In this document: one piece after another, positions 35,087-46,959 of the stretch
Position numbering within the stretch: position 1 is the stretch's first letter
Layout of the letters: each line of letters starts with the position of its first letter
NCBI RefSeq assembly: GCF_011397635.1
Contig: NC_064762.1
Span: 19,245,479-19,309,478 of the forward strand
Length of the DNA: 64,000 nucleotides
DNA from: Epinephelus fuscoguttatus
Lineage: Eukaryota; Chordata; Actinopteri; Perciformes; Serranidae
Reading direction: 5' to 3'
The notes under the pieces: model-generated
What the model was told of the DNA's origin: nothing
What the model saw: only the letters and a program-made list of their open reading frames with translations
The model's database searches: none
Translations under genes and position numbers: made by a program

Positions 35087-35529
35087 AGGAATATTGCACC
35101 CACAAAATTACTATTTGTTTATCAATTACTCACCACATGTTACATTGAATTTATGAATTTATTTTTTTATTTTTTGTGTACCTCCCAGTGAACGGAGAAT
35201 CCAAAAACATTCTTAATGAATTAAAGTAAACGGGGATCCTGTTTAACAAAAGCAAAACTGTAGTCTTTTAAAACATCCAGTTGCAAACTCTGTCACAACT
35301 TGTGTAGTATAATCCAAGTCTCATTTATCCAGTCCTATGCCCTGTATGCTACCTCCCAAACACATGTGTTTTCACTAAAAACTCATCACTACAAACAGAC
35401 TCGTCTGTAGCCAATAAGTGTGCCTGCACACGTGTACATTTGCATGCAAATTTTTTTTTATCTTCTATGAATTTACGGTAACAAAAGGTGAGTAACTGGT
35501 ATAAAAATGATCATTAAGCAGGTTTTCCT
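35087..35529. mobile_element. TTAA-flanked Kolobok-like MITE
   Basis: TTAA flanks lie at 35083-35086 and 35530-35533. The left end reads AGGAATATTGCACCC and the complement of the right end AGGAAAACCTGCTTAA. Both ends then carry TTACTCACC. There is no ORF. Confidence 0.7.
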
Positions 35530-36535
35530 TTAAGCATGCAGTACACAAATTTGTTGAAAAGCATCAACCTTTCATTTATGTAATGAGCAATTTTAAGCAT
35601 TTTGAAAACAGTTCTTTTAAAATAGAAAAGTAAATACCATGGCCAATATTTAACCTGTTTCAAACTCTTGCAGTAAGTAGCTAGCGACACCTGTGGAGCC
35701 TTAGAGCCCCTGTATGAATGACATTATTGGACTGTTGATACTGGTGTATCAGTGTGTAAGCAGCACTTAACTGTTGTAGCTAGAAAATGTCATCTTGGTC
35801 TTGACGTTGTCTCGGTGGTTCTGCAAATAACAACAACATTAGTCTCAACAAGTAATTTAGTCCTGCCTCAAAATATAGTTAAAATAAAAGCTGTTAATTT
35901 ATGCGTTTATTTTCAGTGCAATTTCAAATTTGAAATATTTTCTAAAAATCAGAATATGTTGCTGATTCTAAAATACATTCACTTAACCGGGAGTTTTCTA
36001 TCAGTGTGCTGCATCATTTGTGTAGAGAATTCCCCTACAAGTCCCCCTCCCCCAACACCACCACAATTTAAAATTGCACTACCATGGACAGATGAACAAT
36101 AACTGCATATGCACTTTATCTTGCCCTTTTTATCGCACGCTATTTTTCATATTTCTTTATCCTGTTTTAATGTGTGGGTATGTGAGTGTGTGTTGAGTGA
36201 ATGGAACAGTTTTTCTTTTAAGAGAAACAGCGGATTTCGTTGTATGTGAACATGCAATGACAATAAAGGAGTTCAGTCACGTTATTCCCACCTTTATAAG
36301 CAGGTAAACAAACTTTATTCAAATAATTCATACCACATTATGTAACATTAAATTGTCATGAAGGAGCCATTTAAGGTGGAAAACATAAATCAGTCAGACT
36401 CTGTTTTACAGTCCCACTTTTATATAAAACAGAGTCACAGGAAGCAGTGACAAGCAGAGATAAACAAAGGCCTGGGTTGGATGCTTTAAGTCACATGCAT
36501 GCTCATGCTATATGCTGGCATGCTGTCCTGTCCAT
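35530..36535. other. intergenic sequence with a LINE 3' tail
   Basis: No gene is seen. At about 36060-36275 the sequence ends GGATTTCGTTGTATGTGAAC then ATGCAATGACAATAAAG, the usual 3' tail of a fish LINE in plus orientation. The rest is unique AT-rich DNA. Confidence 0.55.
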
Positions 36536-36539
36536 GCGT

Positions 36540-36700
36540 CTCCAGGGACGTGAACCCCTCACCCCGCCCCCTCCTGGGGGACTAATTTGAGGGGAGGGAC
36601 GATGTGTTTTGTTGCTTGTCAGAAACAATCACTCCCGGCCCATTACATTTACAGCACGTCATGCTTTCATTGCAGTAACAACGCTGAGCTGTGAGAGGGG
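36540..36700. promoter_or_regulatory. candidate small conserved block
   Basis: A short complex segment contains GGACTAATTTGAGG and AACAATCACTCC with GC-rich flanks. It is distinct from the surrounding AT-rich sequence. The call is composition-based only. Confidence 0.3.
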
Positions 36701-38594
36701 GAAGATGGCTCTGAGAGGACCCAGGACAGAAATCATAAATTCAGACATAAAAAGTTGACAAACAGTGAAAAAGGCCTAAAAACAGACAAAAAGAAAATGT
36801 GTATAGATGGTTTTCTGGAACCAGATAACTTAGTTTAACTAAAGTCACTTTGGTGTGTTTTTCCCCTTAAGTTGTGAGATTAAAGTGAATAACAACTTTA
36901 TTTAGTGCGCCCTGTGCCGCCCCCACCCCTCTCTTGTCCTCTGTCCCGGCCCACCCGTCCTCTCCCTGTTCTGTTTGGGCACTGGAGGTTGTCAGTCGGG
37001 GTTTATGTCCAGTTCAGTGGAGCTGAAAGAAGTCAGTTTCATGTCTTGTTATGGAACAAGACGTCTCTGCCTCTCAGGAGTGATGAGAAGTGGTCTGGGT
37101 GAGCAGGGTGAGCAGGGAGCGGGACCATCCCCTGGAGGCGACCAGCAGTGAGGAAGTCAAAGCGGCTTTTGTGTTGCTGCTGTCGGCTGCGTGTTTGGTA
37201 ATTATCCCCCTCTATATGAGCACAGACCGGGCTTTCCAGGAGAGGTCCCTACCCAACTGGCCCACGGAAGAGTGCACAACACACCGTCAACAAAGATTAA
37301 CTTCTCACAGTGCTGCAGAGATGCCTGATTGGGGGAGACACAGCAAATACTGAAACCCTCTCTTGTGTGACGTGCTGGTGATGAGCAGATCTCTGCAGTC
37401 AGACTGTTTTAAACTGCTGCAGTGATCAGATGGTGACACCTGTAGAGCTGATAGACTGCAATACCTGTAACACAGACTTAGATTGTTAATACTCATGCAT
37501 CAGTGTGTGAGCAGCATTTTACTGTTGAAGCTGGGGAGGAGAAGTTAGTTTCTATGACTTTATTTTCTGTTAGCAGTTAGTTTAGTCCAGTGGGTTCCAA
37601 TGTAGGGGTCTGGCCCCCTCAAGGGGCCCTGACACACCAAAGTGTCATGTTGTCAGTAAGCATCTGTTGCCCTGGTCTTTCCCCTCCGAAGTTGTCGAAA
37701 TCCAAGGCTTGGGCAGTGACTTGCGGCATCAGACATGGACAAATAAAGCCATCCTTTAACACCAGCACGATACGTGGCCGGTCGCTGTTATAGTTTAACA
37801 GTGTCTGGCGGTGTCAAGGGGAAATGCAGTGGGACAAGAGCAAAAGTTAAGGTGGCAAAAGTCCAGGCAGGGTGGGTGGGACATGTGGTGGATGGGTCCA
37901 ACAAACACTTACCTTCACCCCGGAGAGCAGTGTTCGCATCCAGCGAGATTATAAACCCAAACCCTGTTCTTTTTGCCTAAACCCAACCACGTGCGTTTGT
38001 TGTTTTATGGCATTGCACCATTTTGAAAGAGACTATATGTAAACCTTAATTTTCCTGTGAAAACATAAGTGTATTTTGAAAGAAGACAATACATGTAACA
38101 GGCAGAACTTAACACGGTGTCCAGGGTACCTTTCACATCGTACCTGGACGTGGAAAGTCTATAACCCATTGTCGATATGTAACAAGATTGGAGTGAGAAT
38201 GTGTTGTTGTGGTGTGTCCTGCACTGTTGGCACTAGTTGGCCCTTGTTGGTTCACCATACTGAATAAGCATTGGAGATGGTGGAGTCTGTCTGTGATTGA
38301 AGTCACTCTGATCGGCAGTTGAGCTCAAACTTCAGACTATTTTTTTTTTTTAGTAATTGAGCTCATTAGCACAAACATTTCATAATTGTTTGTGTTATTG
38401 TTCACTGGGCCACAGTAAATATAATTTGTTCTTTCAACATCAGGTTGTGTTGTTTATGTGCTAAGTGGCTAACGGATCTTGAATCTATCCTGTTGGCTCT
38501 TCTGGTTTTCCTTTTTGAGTTATGAACACAGACTACCGCCACCTGCCGGTATGGAGTTATTTCCTCTCATGCAGGCACACGACATGCGTGCTAA
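36701..38594. other. intergenic sequence with shared interspersed repeat
   Basis: No gene is seen. The segment 37840-38210 is related to 56740-57310. Shared blocks include a GGATGGGTCCAA/GGATAGGTCCAA block, CCCAACC/CCGAACCA with a following TTTTGTT, a TGTAACAGGCAGAA/TGTAACAAGCGTAA block and GTGGAAAGTC/GTGAAAGTCC. Confidence 0.55.
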
Positions 38595-39404
38595 TTAGAC
38601 GCTGGCTGTTGTCTGCGCGATGTCTTCAAGTGCAACTTTTTGGCTGACGCATAAGCAACATGAGGCGACGTAAGAGTTGGCCGTCTTCATCACTAGTTCT
38701 TTGATGTCACTTTGATGTGTCTGGGCCTTAAAGAGACACAGTGCAACTCTGAGTGAGTGTGAGATGATTAATGGGAGAAGAAGAAGAATCTTCTGCGACA
38801 CAAATTTATATACGTTTTTCAGTCTCCTCTCTAACCTTTGCTTTTTTTGTGAAATATTGGACAATCTCACCACGTCAAGGCTTGAACAATTCTTTGACTG
38901 AAACCATCTGAGAAGTTTAGAGGAGAAATCCTTCTTTGGTGGAACTGCTAACTCATGGACATCTGAAATACAAAAAGATGCCCAATGTAATCGGCCACAA
39001 GCCAAAAAGGAAACACCTAGTTTTAGCCTTTTATATATAACTACATCTTTCCAAGAAATACAGCACATATAGTACATACATGCAGAACAGTATTTACCTC
39101 TGAAATATGGTGGCGTAGCAGTATAAGGTTACATAATATGGAAGTAAACTACAAGCACCTCGAAATTGTAATCAAATACAGTGTTTGAATAAGTTACTTT
39201 CCTCCACTGCTCTTATTTTCATCTACTCATAACACAAACACATACTTAACTATGTACATATAAATATTCCACATATTCTGTATCTACTATGTCTATCTGA
39301 AATCCTATTGCCAAATCTAAGCATGCTGTACATAGATGTGTACATATGTGTATACTGTATTCATAGAGTAACTTACATTATCAGTGTAGTATTTATTTAC
39401 TGCC

Positions 39405-39885
39405 AGTGTCAGAATGTAACTAAGTACATTAACTCAAGTCCTACTTAAGTATACTTTTGACGTACTTGTACTTAAGTGTTTCCGTTTTATGCTACTTTAT
39501 ACTTTTACTCCACTACACCCCAGAGGCGCTATTCTACTTTTCATACAATATATTTATTTGACAGCTTTAGTTACTGAACAGATTCAGATTATTGATATAA
39601 AATATCAACTTATAAATGATGATGTGTTATTATAGATATAACGACCCAGCAGTATATGAAGTCATTAAAATGAACTCCAGCTCTACCAGATGCAACATCT
39701 AATAATATAAATTACTCTGAATTAGGCCATTTTGCATAATGAGTAGTTTTACTTTTGATACTTTAAGTATATTATATTCATTTGTTTATTTTTAATGGAG
39801 AACTTTACTTCTAACAGAGTATTTCTACACAGTAGTATTGTAATTTTAACTGAGTACTTCTATCACCACAGCATGTTGCACACCC
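39405..39885. repeat. interspersed repeat with GTAACTAAGTAC words
   Basis: It begins CAGAATGTAACTAAGTAC, continues with ACTTGTACTTAAGTGTTTCC and TACTCCACTAC, and ends AACTGAGTACTTCTATCACCA. This is a very common teleost repeat. A fragment of the same family lies at about 55678-55790. No transposase is present. Confidence 0.65.
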
Positions 39886-40064
39886 TGTTTAACTTTTATT
39901 ATTTACAATAGACTGATAAATAAAATTGTCCATTTGTTGTTTCTATATAGAAAATGTATTTCTTCAGCTTCTTTTCTGCACACAGCAGATACTTAAACTA
40001 TTTAATCAATGTGTATTTGTAGGTTTAAACGCCTGATACTGATCTTCAGCACCACGTTTCTCAT

Positions 40065-40385
40065 CTTCCTCACTCATCATCATCAACAGCATTTTTGCCT
40101 TGTCTTCATCATTTTCATAATCCATCCTCATCCTCATCAGCAGCACCACCACCACCACTTCCAGACATGTCATTGTCATCATCATCATCTTCATCAGCAT
40201 CAGCATCTCTATACTCTCATCACTGTCACTCAATCATAACCTGATCATAGTCATCATCTTCATCATCATACTTACCATTACTGTCCACTTATCACCCTTG
40301 ACATCGCCATCACAGACAGCTTCATCATCTTCTTTAACGTCACTCTAACCATCATCATCATCATCAACATCATCAGTCTGCAGGT
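40065..40385. repeat. degenerate CAT/TCA-rich microsatellite region
   Basis: CATCAT, CAGCAC and CACCAC runs are interspersed with unique sequence. Open frames in both strands here (His-rich on plus, Met/Asp-rich on minus) are products of the repeat and not genes. Confidence 0.85.
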
Positions 40386-40479
40386 CTGTGTCACCAACAT
40401 AACATTGAAATAAAGAGTTTAATCTTGTTATATTTTTGTCAACAATATTCCTCCCACAAAAACTCCAGCAATTAATTTG

Positions 40480-41100
40480 TGGGAAGCAAACTGAGGGCCA
40501 TCCGTTCCCTCCATTAAAGCTCCCTCATTTTAACCCGGCTCAGCTCGGCCTCCTTTCAAAGGCGCAGAATAGGCCCTGCCTTGATCTGCGTCAATTGTCA
40601 TCCCGGGGCTCAGGGGCACTTCGGCGGCCAGTATAGCGGGCGAAGTCAGGGCTAATCCCTGGAAAAGGGGAGAATCACGGGAGAAGAGAAAAGCAACAAT
40701 AACCAAGTCAAGCGTATAAAATGAAAGCGAAATCTCTATTATCACTCCCCGCAATTCCCAGCAAAGTGGTGAAAATCAGGGTTAGTTTGTGATTCGAGTC
40801 AGACGCGGAGGGAAGAATATGGGGGTCCCTGCGGGTTGGGAGACTCACACGACGAAAAGGGCAATATTCTGGAGAAAAGGGGAAGAAGAAAGCCCCTCTC
40901 CCATCCCGACATAACCATTAAATGCAGTCTGACTTTATGTTGTATAGAGAGGGGGGAACAAGAAAGGAGGCACAGTTCTCCGATGAAAGAATGAGGTTTT
41001 TGGCGGATTAGGGACGGCCCGAAGGATGAAGAATAACTTCTGCATAACTTTACAGCTATTTTCTCTCCCCACGCCAAGAGCCAAGTTTAAGGCTGAACCG
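40480..41100. promoter_or_regulatory. candidate conserved enhancer block upstream of ostm1/nr2e1
   Basis: A complex block of balanced composition includes CCATTAAAGCTCCCTCATTTT, CAGCTCGGCCTCC, GCGTCAATTGTCATCCCGG and TTTATGTTGTATAGAGAGG. It is free of repeats and poor in stops without looking coding. It resembles the ultra-conserved non-coding blocks found around developmental regulators. Conservation is untested. Confidence 0.45.
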
Positions 41101-41319
41101 GTTTGAGTTAACCCCTTTGTGATGGTCCAGTTAGAGACTTTCACAGGGACGGAGGATTCAGATCACAGTCTGAAACATGCAAATTATCTTTACCCTTATT
41201 CTATTGGCCTACAGGTGCAGGACCAACAAAATCATGTTTGAAGGATCTGAAAATACTCTTACATTTTCATAATCTAGTGCATATCTTTGTGCACAACTTT
41301 TACTTATGATATTTTATAT

Positions 41320-42100
41320 TTTTAACCTTTATTTAACCGGGAAGTCCCATTGAGATTGAAAATCTCCTTTTCAAGAGACCTGGCCAAGGTAGCAGCCCAT
41401 CAAAACACATTTACAATTCAACAAATACAACATATAATACAAAAATCCACAATAAAACAACAACTGTTCAAACATAGTGGTCTCTCAAGAAAAACAAGCA
41501 CAGGTCTCTGTCACCACATTTTTGTGATGTCCTTAAAATCATTGAGTGTTTCTAATTTTAGATCTTTTTGACGATTGTTCATGTCCAAGGTGCAGAGAAA
41601 TGTTCCCAGATCTCTTAAAACCCGGGGTACATTAAAAAGCAACCACTTAGAAGAGCGTAGCTGGTAACTGCCAGAGCTGACACACAGAAGGGTGCAGAGG
41701 TAGTTTGACTAATATTGCTTTATAGGTAAAAATATACCAGTGCTGTTGTCTGCAAGTGGTCAGTGACATCCAACCCACCGAATCATAAAGAACGCAGTGA
41801 TGAGTAAGTGACTTTGCATTTGTAATAAAACGTAGAGATGCATGATACACTAAATCAAGGCTACGTAAAACGGAGGAGGTTGCATGCATATACAATATGT
41901 CACTGTAATCAATCACAGACAGAAAAGTAGCTTCACGTTAAGCTTTCTAACTACAGCAGCAAAATGAATTAAATGAAAGCTTGTCATTTATCCATATACC
42001 CAAGTACTTGTATTAGAACACTCTTTCAATGGATTTACCGTCAGAAGTGAAGATGCTAAAATCATCAAGCAACTGTGAGCGATACATAAATACATTTAGC
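41320..42100 (-). pseudogene. LINE 3'-end remnant (reverse transcriptase C-terminus)
   Basis: The minus-strand frame 41916-41647 encodes DYSDILYMHATSSVLRSLDL, then VYHASLRFITNAKSLTHHCV and LYDSVGWMS with HWYIFTYKAI, the usual C-terminal part of a fish LINE polyprotein. TTTAACCGGGAAGTCCCATT with the following GAGATTGAAAATCTC near 41330 is its characteristic 3' tail. The 5' limit near 42100 is approximate. The copy is heavily truncated. Confidence 0.75.
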
Positions 42101-42174
42101 TATATCCTTTGGAGCGTCAAACCCTTCATTTCCTCTATTCTGGTGATATTTGATGCATCAGTTTGTGCCATTTC

Positions 42175-42262
42175 TGCACAAATTAGTGCAGGGCAAATTT
42201 TCTAAATATTAAGGGGGACTTGTCCGCTGTGGCCCCCTTGAAATCTACGTCTGTGCATTTAG
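42175..42262 (-). repeat. fragment of the TAGGTGTAGATTT-type repeat
   Basis: The complement reads GACGTAGATTTCAAGGGGGCC then CCCCCTTAATATTTAGAAA, matching the tandem copies at 9462-10290 in inverted orientation. Confidence 0.6.
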
Positions 42263-42684
42263 CTTATCATTCTTTTGCTCATGTATTTAAACGTGATTCT
42301 CAGTGCATGACTTTTACTTGTGATTGACTATTTTTACATTGTTTTATTAGTACTTTTACTCAAGCAAAAGATCATAGTACTTCTTTAAAGACCCTAAACA
42401 AGTGGTGTATGTTTATGCTTGTAGGGGCCTACAGCTTTGGTTTGTGGTCTTTTTTGTTCTCTCTTCAAATTAACAGTCAGTATACTTAAACATAAAAAAC
42501 TGACTGACAGAGAGCAGGTAGGCAGTTCAAAACTGCATCCTAGGCACTTTGACTGTAGTTAACAATCATTTATTAGGACATGAATAACCAACGCATTTCA
42601 ACATATTTAGTAACAAGAAAAAGGTTCAGTGGCAAATAAATAGAATTATATTGGTCTGTTCTGTACACATGGCATCTATTGCAT

Positions 42685-42890
42685 GTCTGTCCGTCCTGGA
42701 AGAGGGATCTCTTCTCTGTTGCTCTTCCTGAGGTTTCTACTATTTTTTTTCCCAGTTAAAGGTTTTTTTGGGGAGTTTTTCCTTATTCGCTGTGAGGGTC
42801 CAAGGACAGAGGGATGTCGTATGCTGTAAAGCCCTCTGAGGCACATTGTAATTTGTGATGCTGGGCTTTATGAATAAAATTGAATTGAAC
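42685..42890 (+). repeat. LINE 3' tail fragment
   Basis: The segment TCCTGGAAGAGGGATCTCTTC, GTTGCTCTTCCTGAGGTTTC, GGGGAGTTTTTCCTTATTCG and AAAGCCCTCTGAGGC, then AATAAAATTGAATTGAA, is a widespread fish L2/Maui-type LINE tail in plus orientation. No coding part remains. Confidence 0.75.
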
Positions 42891-44227
42891 AGAAAGGAAA
42901 CAACAGTGAAATAAAATAAGAATTGTCATATATTGTGACAAACCTGCACATAAAGTGGCAGAAACTGAAAAATATATGTATGACAAGGACAAAAAACAAT
43001 GTGTGAACAGACAACAAACTCATAGTGTATATGAAGGTGAAATATTTATCAAGTGTATAACTCATGATAACTAACAAAAGGATTTGACAGTAGGGACAAA
43101 GTTAAACCACCTGGACAAAGCACATTCCGAACTGCAGTTAACTGTAATTCTAGAACAGGTAGTAATTATAATGGCAATTTGTGATGTTGATTTATGATTT
43201 AGTACTAGTAGTACCATAAAACTTAAATCAATAGCCTGGCCTATGATTTGCTATTTACACATACTTCCATTAAAAAAATGGTGTCAAGTTTTCATCAGTT
43301 TGTTTAACCAACAATAACTCCTCCATTTTTATTCCTCTTAGTTAAGTTAAACCTCAAAATTCAAAGGCAGGAAAAACTTCATAGGGCTTACAAAGGATCA
43401 CCCCCAGTAATATGTGTATAAAGTGTGACATCACATCAGTGATATTGTACACTTAATAGAGAGTGTATAAAAACACTGAAGGGTTCAGCCTCACTAGTTC
43501 AAAATCAGGACAACGATACTGAGGAAGGTATGATGTAAAAAAACCCCTGATAAGTCACCCTCAATGATACGTGTCCAAAAAACATGACAAGCAGGCAGTA
43601 ATATAAGAAACCAGAAGTACATGATAATGATGGTATGTAGGAAGATGTCCAGCTGTTTGATGCTGTATCAGGTGACATCACTACATATTATAGCAGCAGT
43701 CTTTCTCATGCACTTCAGTTGTGGATGCATTTTTGGACTGCCTGTACTATGAGGACTTTTACAGTGAGCTGACCAGTCATTGCTTTTTATCTTTAAGTCA
43801 CTTTAAGAGCACCTGATTTTTTTTTCAACACCTAACTACACACAACCTTAACCCAGTGCATCACTCCCTATTGTTCCCATCATTATGAATACATATACTT
43901 TCTTTTGACCAGTTTCCTCACTGCATCATGAGGAGCTTCTCGGACTGAGTCTTGCTCCTGAAGAGCTCTCATCATCACCATCATCTAATTTATGGGCCTA
44001 ATTAGTGATTTTTGTCCTCTTGGTTGTCTCTATCTATCTATCACATGCTAATGAAGGCATTTTCCGCCATCTGACAATAACGGTCATCTCACATAGTAAT
44101 GATATGCCGATTTTACTTGGGGCTGTGCTGATTAGCCCGCGAGAGGAAAGACATCCAAAAACTTGGTGAATAATGTGATGAAGTGCAGGCTGAGGCTCAC
44201 TCTGAAGTCTATACGTTTAATTCATAC
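42891..44227. other. AT-rich intergenic sequence
   Basis: No gene is seen. A weak similarity links 43086-43215 to 45470-45620 through GGACAAA, GCAGAACTGCAGT-like and TTTATGATT blocks. Confidence 0.45.

Positions 44228-44264
<37 letters not shown>
44228..44264. repeat. (AAT)n microsatellite
   Basis: About 12 uninterrupted AAT units. Confidence 0.95.
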
Positions 44265-44449
44265 TGAAAGACACGTGCTCTCTGTCTTTATTTGTGAAAC
44301 ATTTTTGAAAGTTAAGATGTAATTTTTAAAGCAGGATGAGAAAGGGTTTAGGTTGTAATCATTCCCTCTTTCTGAGAGCCACACTGCGAAATAATAAAGG
44401 AGTGGGGAACATCTGAACAATTAGGTGAACCCTGGTCAGCAGCAGAAGA

Positions 44450-44860
44450 GTTAATAGTGCCATGTGCAGTGAGAGGAGCATTAGGGGCCAGAATCCATAT
44501 TTACCGCTGGAGTCGCGCGCAGGCATCAGAATAGGCCGCTAATGCCGCGCGCGCTCTCTCCCCCCTTATTTTCATTAGGCTCTGATGACTGCGGAATTGA
44601 TGCGGCCTGCAAGTTATCAAGAGCCACTAATTTCACATTAACGACCATTGACTGCGGTCGCTTGATTCGAGGGGGTTTTTGACAATTATCACAATCAGGA
44701 TTGGAGCCCAAACCGTTTACCTTGACTCCGTGATTATTTGCTCCGAGCCGAGTGCACATTGCAAAATTGTATGGTGTCAAAAACCCCCGTAAATAACGAG
44801 GAGACCAGGAGGAGCGGCTATCTCTTTCCAACACGCGCGCACACACGCTCATGCACGCGC
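44450..44860. promoter_or_regulatory. strong candidate conserved enhancer block
   Basis: This is a dense, complex, CpG-containing block: ATTAGGGGCCAGAATCC, CAGAATAGGCCGCTAATGCC, CCCCTTATTTTCATTAGGC, CTGATGACTGCGGAATTGAT, AGAGCCACTAATTTCACATT and GACAATTATCACAATCAGGA. It has several TAAT homeodomain cores and TGATGACTG/TTGAC blocks, and no repeat character. The 108-codon minus frame across it looks incidental. It lies 2.3 kb upstream of ostm1 and about 28 kb upstream of nr2e1. Confidence 0.5.
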
Positions 44861-44943
44861 GCTTACACCTTCTCCCTTACATAAAGTGTAGGCACTGACC
44901 TACACTGGAGTGTAAACAGCATCAGCTCTTCATCATGTTTTAT

Positions 44944-44978
44944 GATAGATAGATAGATAGATAGATAGACAGATAGAC

Positions 44979-45022
<44 letters not shown>
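44944..45022. repeat. (GATA)n microsatellite
   Basis: Nearly 20 GATA units with two GACA variants. Confidence 0.95.
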
Positions 45023-45023
<1 letters not shown>

Positions 45024-45696
45024 TAAAGAATTTTTTAAATGTCAAAAACTGATAATGGATCCTAAATTTTTACTTAATGTGAAACTGAAATATGTCTACT
45101 AAAAATTAGTCCAGTGATCCATGTCTTGAATCTGACTTCTGCAGGGCCATATTTCACTTTGGGGTGGGATTGGGAGGGTGGGGGCCATTTTTGGTCTACA
45201 CCTCCTGCTACAAAACCTGCAGGGTTACATCAGGGCACCTCAAAGCTTTGATTACTTAACACTATTATAGGGAGGCTGCATGCAACTGAGGGTCACGCAG
45301 GAAAGGTGCATATACTATTACTTTTTAGTACTCAATTACTTTTTTTTTAAATAACATTTTTAATGACATATTAATGAGAGACTGACCTATAACAGTCGAC
45401 AGTGATAGCCTGCATATCACTCACATCACATTTTGGATTTCACTTTTAAATACATTTGAAAGTGTTGAAGCAGGGGGACAGTACAGTGTTTGACATTACT
45501 TGTACCTGCAGCAGTCAAGCAACAGTTTCTGCTGGGGTACGGCAACACCACTTGGACAAACCACATGCAGAACTGCAGTAAACTAATACTAGAACTGGCA
45601 GTGTGTGAAGTATATTTATGATTAACCTACATTTGCCAATGATTGTTATGGATGGCGATGCTTAGTTGCCTGTCATAGGATTTTTTTTCTTTATAT

Positions 45697-46178
45697 ATCC
45701 TCCTGAGACCTGCGCTTTTGTTTGGTATGCTTTTTAAATTTTTCCTACCTATTTGGGATCAGTAGGACCCGATAAGTATATAAAATGAAATGTTGTCAAT
45801 GATAATTAAGTCCCAATGTCTTCAAACAAGTACTTCCTAATTAACAGTGTCTTAGCTTGTTACAGTTGCTAAAATCGGTCAAATTTGTTGCCATATCAGA
45901 CTTCAATCATTATTAATCATATGTGAATAAGTTTTAACCATAAAATGTGATCAGGTTTTGTACCTTGTCCACTTTTGTGTCTGAATCAGCTGCAGACTGA
46001 CTTGGCAGAGATGGCTGCCATCTTGTTTTTACATGGATTAGTGTAGTGTGCTCTTACTACCACTAGATGGCACAGAAAAGTGTCCACGAACGAGGATAAG
46101 AGGTCTGAGTGAAGCAGGAAGGTCAAGTAAACCCAAAATGTGATGTCCTCATATGAGGACGCAGGGTCTCAAGAGGAT
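45697..46178. mobile_element. TIR element copy 2 (ATCCTCCTGAGA ends)
   Basis: It begins ATCCTCCTGAGACCTG and ends CAGGGTCTCAAGAGGAT, in the same orientation as 6094-6501. The two share most of their length, but this copy is about 75 bp longer in the middle. Non-autonomous. Confidence 0.75.
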
Positions 46179-46289
46179 ATATAATTTTTTAATTTTATCA
46201 AACTATTGGGTTTGAGGCCTAGCTTCAATGAAAGCATTAATGTAGTTTGTATTATTATTAGTAGGGTTATCATTATCAGTGTTGTTATT

Positions 46290-46645
46290 ATTGGTGCAGT
46301 GGTTGGCATTGTCGCCTCACAGCAAGAGGGTCCCTGATTTGAATCCAGGGTGGGGGAGCCCTTCTGTGCAGAGTTTGCCTGCTCTCCCAGTGTCAGCGTT
46401 GTTTTTCTCCAGGTACTCCAGCTTCCTCCCACAATCCAAAGACATGCAGGTTAATTGGTTGCTTTAAATTGGCCGTAAGTGTAAATGTGAGTGTGAATGG
46501 TTGTCTGTCTCTATGTGTCAGCCCTGTGATAGTCTCGTGATCTGTCCAGGGTGTGCCCTGCCTCTCACCCAATGTCAGCTGGGATAGGCTCCAGCCCCAG
46601 CATGACCCCCAACAGGATAAGCGGTTACGGTAAATGAGTAAATGA
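46290..46645 (+). mobile_element. tRNA-derived SINE-like element
   Basis: The head GGTGCAGTGGTTGGCATTG with GGTCCCTGATTTGAATCC is a decayed pol III A/B-box pair. The body includes CTTCCTCCCACAATCCAAAG, ACATGCAGGTTAATTGG, TGTGAGTGTGAATGGTTGTC and TGTCAGCTGGGATAGGCTCC, and the tail GGATAAGCGGTTACGG ends in AAATGA-type repeats. This is one of the most abundant repeats of teleosts. It is not a functional tRNA gene. Confidence 0.85.
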
Positions 46646-46959
46646 ATGTTGTTATTATTGTTATTACTCTCGCTAGAAAAAAAAACCCCATTTCTCTAGA
46701 AGTAGGTTTTACTGTGATGAATGCATTTTCCCCCAGTGAAAATGACAAAAATACCTTTAATAGTAGACTTCAGGAGGGAAAGCCCTCACAGGCACATAGG
46801 CTTACAGTGAAAGCTTTAAAAAAGTAAAATAAATGTTTACCAATAAAGAGTAAACTTCATAAGTTATACTTTAATATACTTCTTAAGTAGGCTATAGTAT
46901 TTACATAATGGAATAGTATAAAGTGACATTGTATGTTGTTTGTCATTTACATGCAGAAT

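Noticed and set aside
38595..39077. 160-codon minus-strand open frame
   Set aside because: No domain, no splice context and no homology that I recognise. The DNA resembles sequence seen in fish repeats. The length is possible by chance, so I did not call a gene.
40006..40239. His-rich and Asp/Met-rich overlapping open frames
   Set aside because: Both are translations of a CAT/CAC-rich microsatellite.
44526..44852. 108-codon minus-strand frame
   Set aside because: It covers a block better explained as a conserved non-coding element. No known domain is visible.
46290..46350. tRNA-like A and B boxes
   Set aside because: There is no cloverleaf, and the sequence continues into a typical SINE body. 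It is a SINE head, not a tRNA gene.
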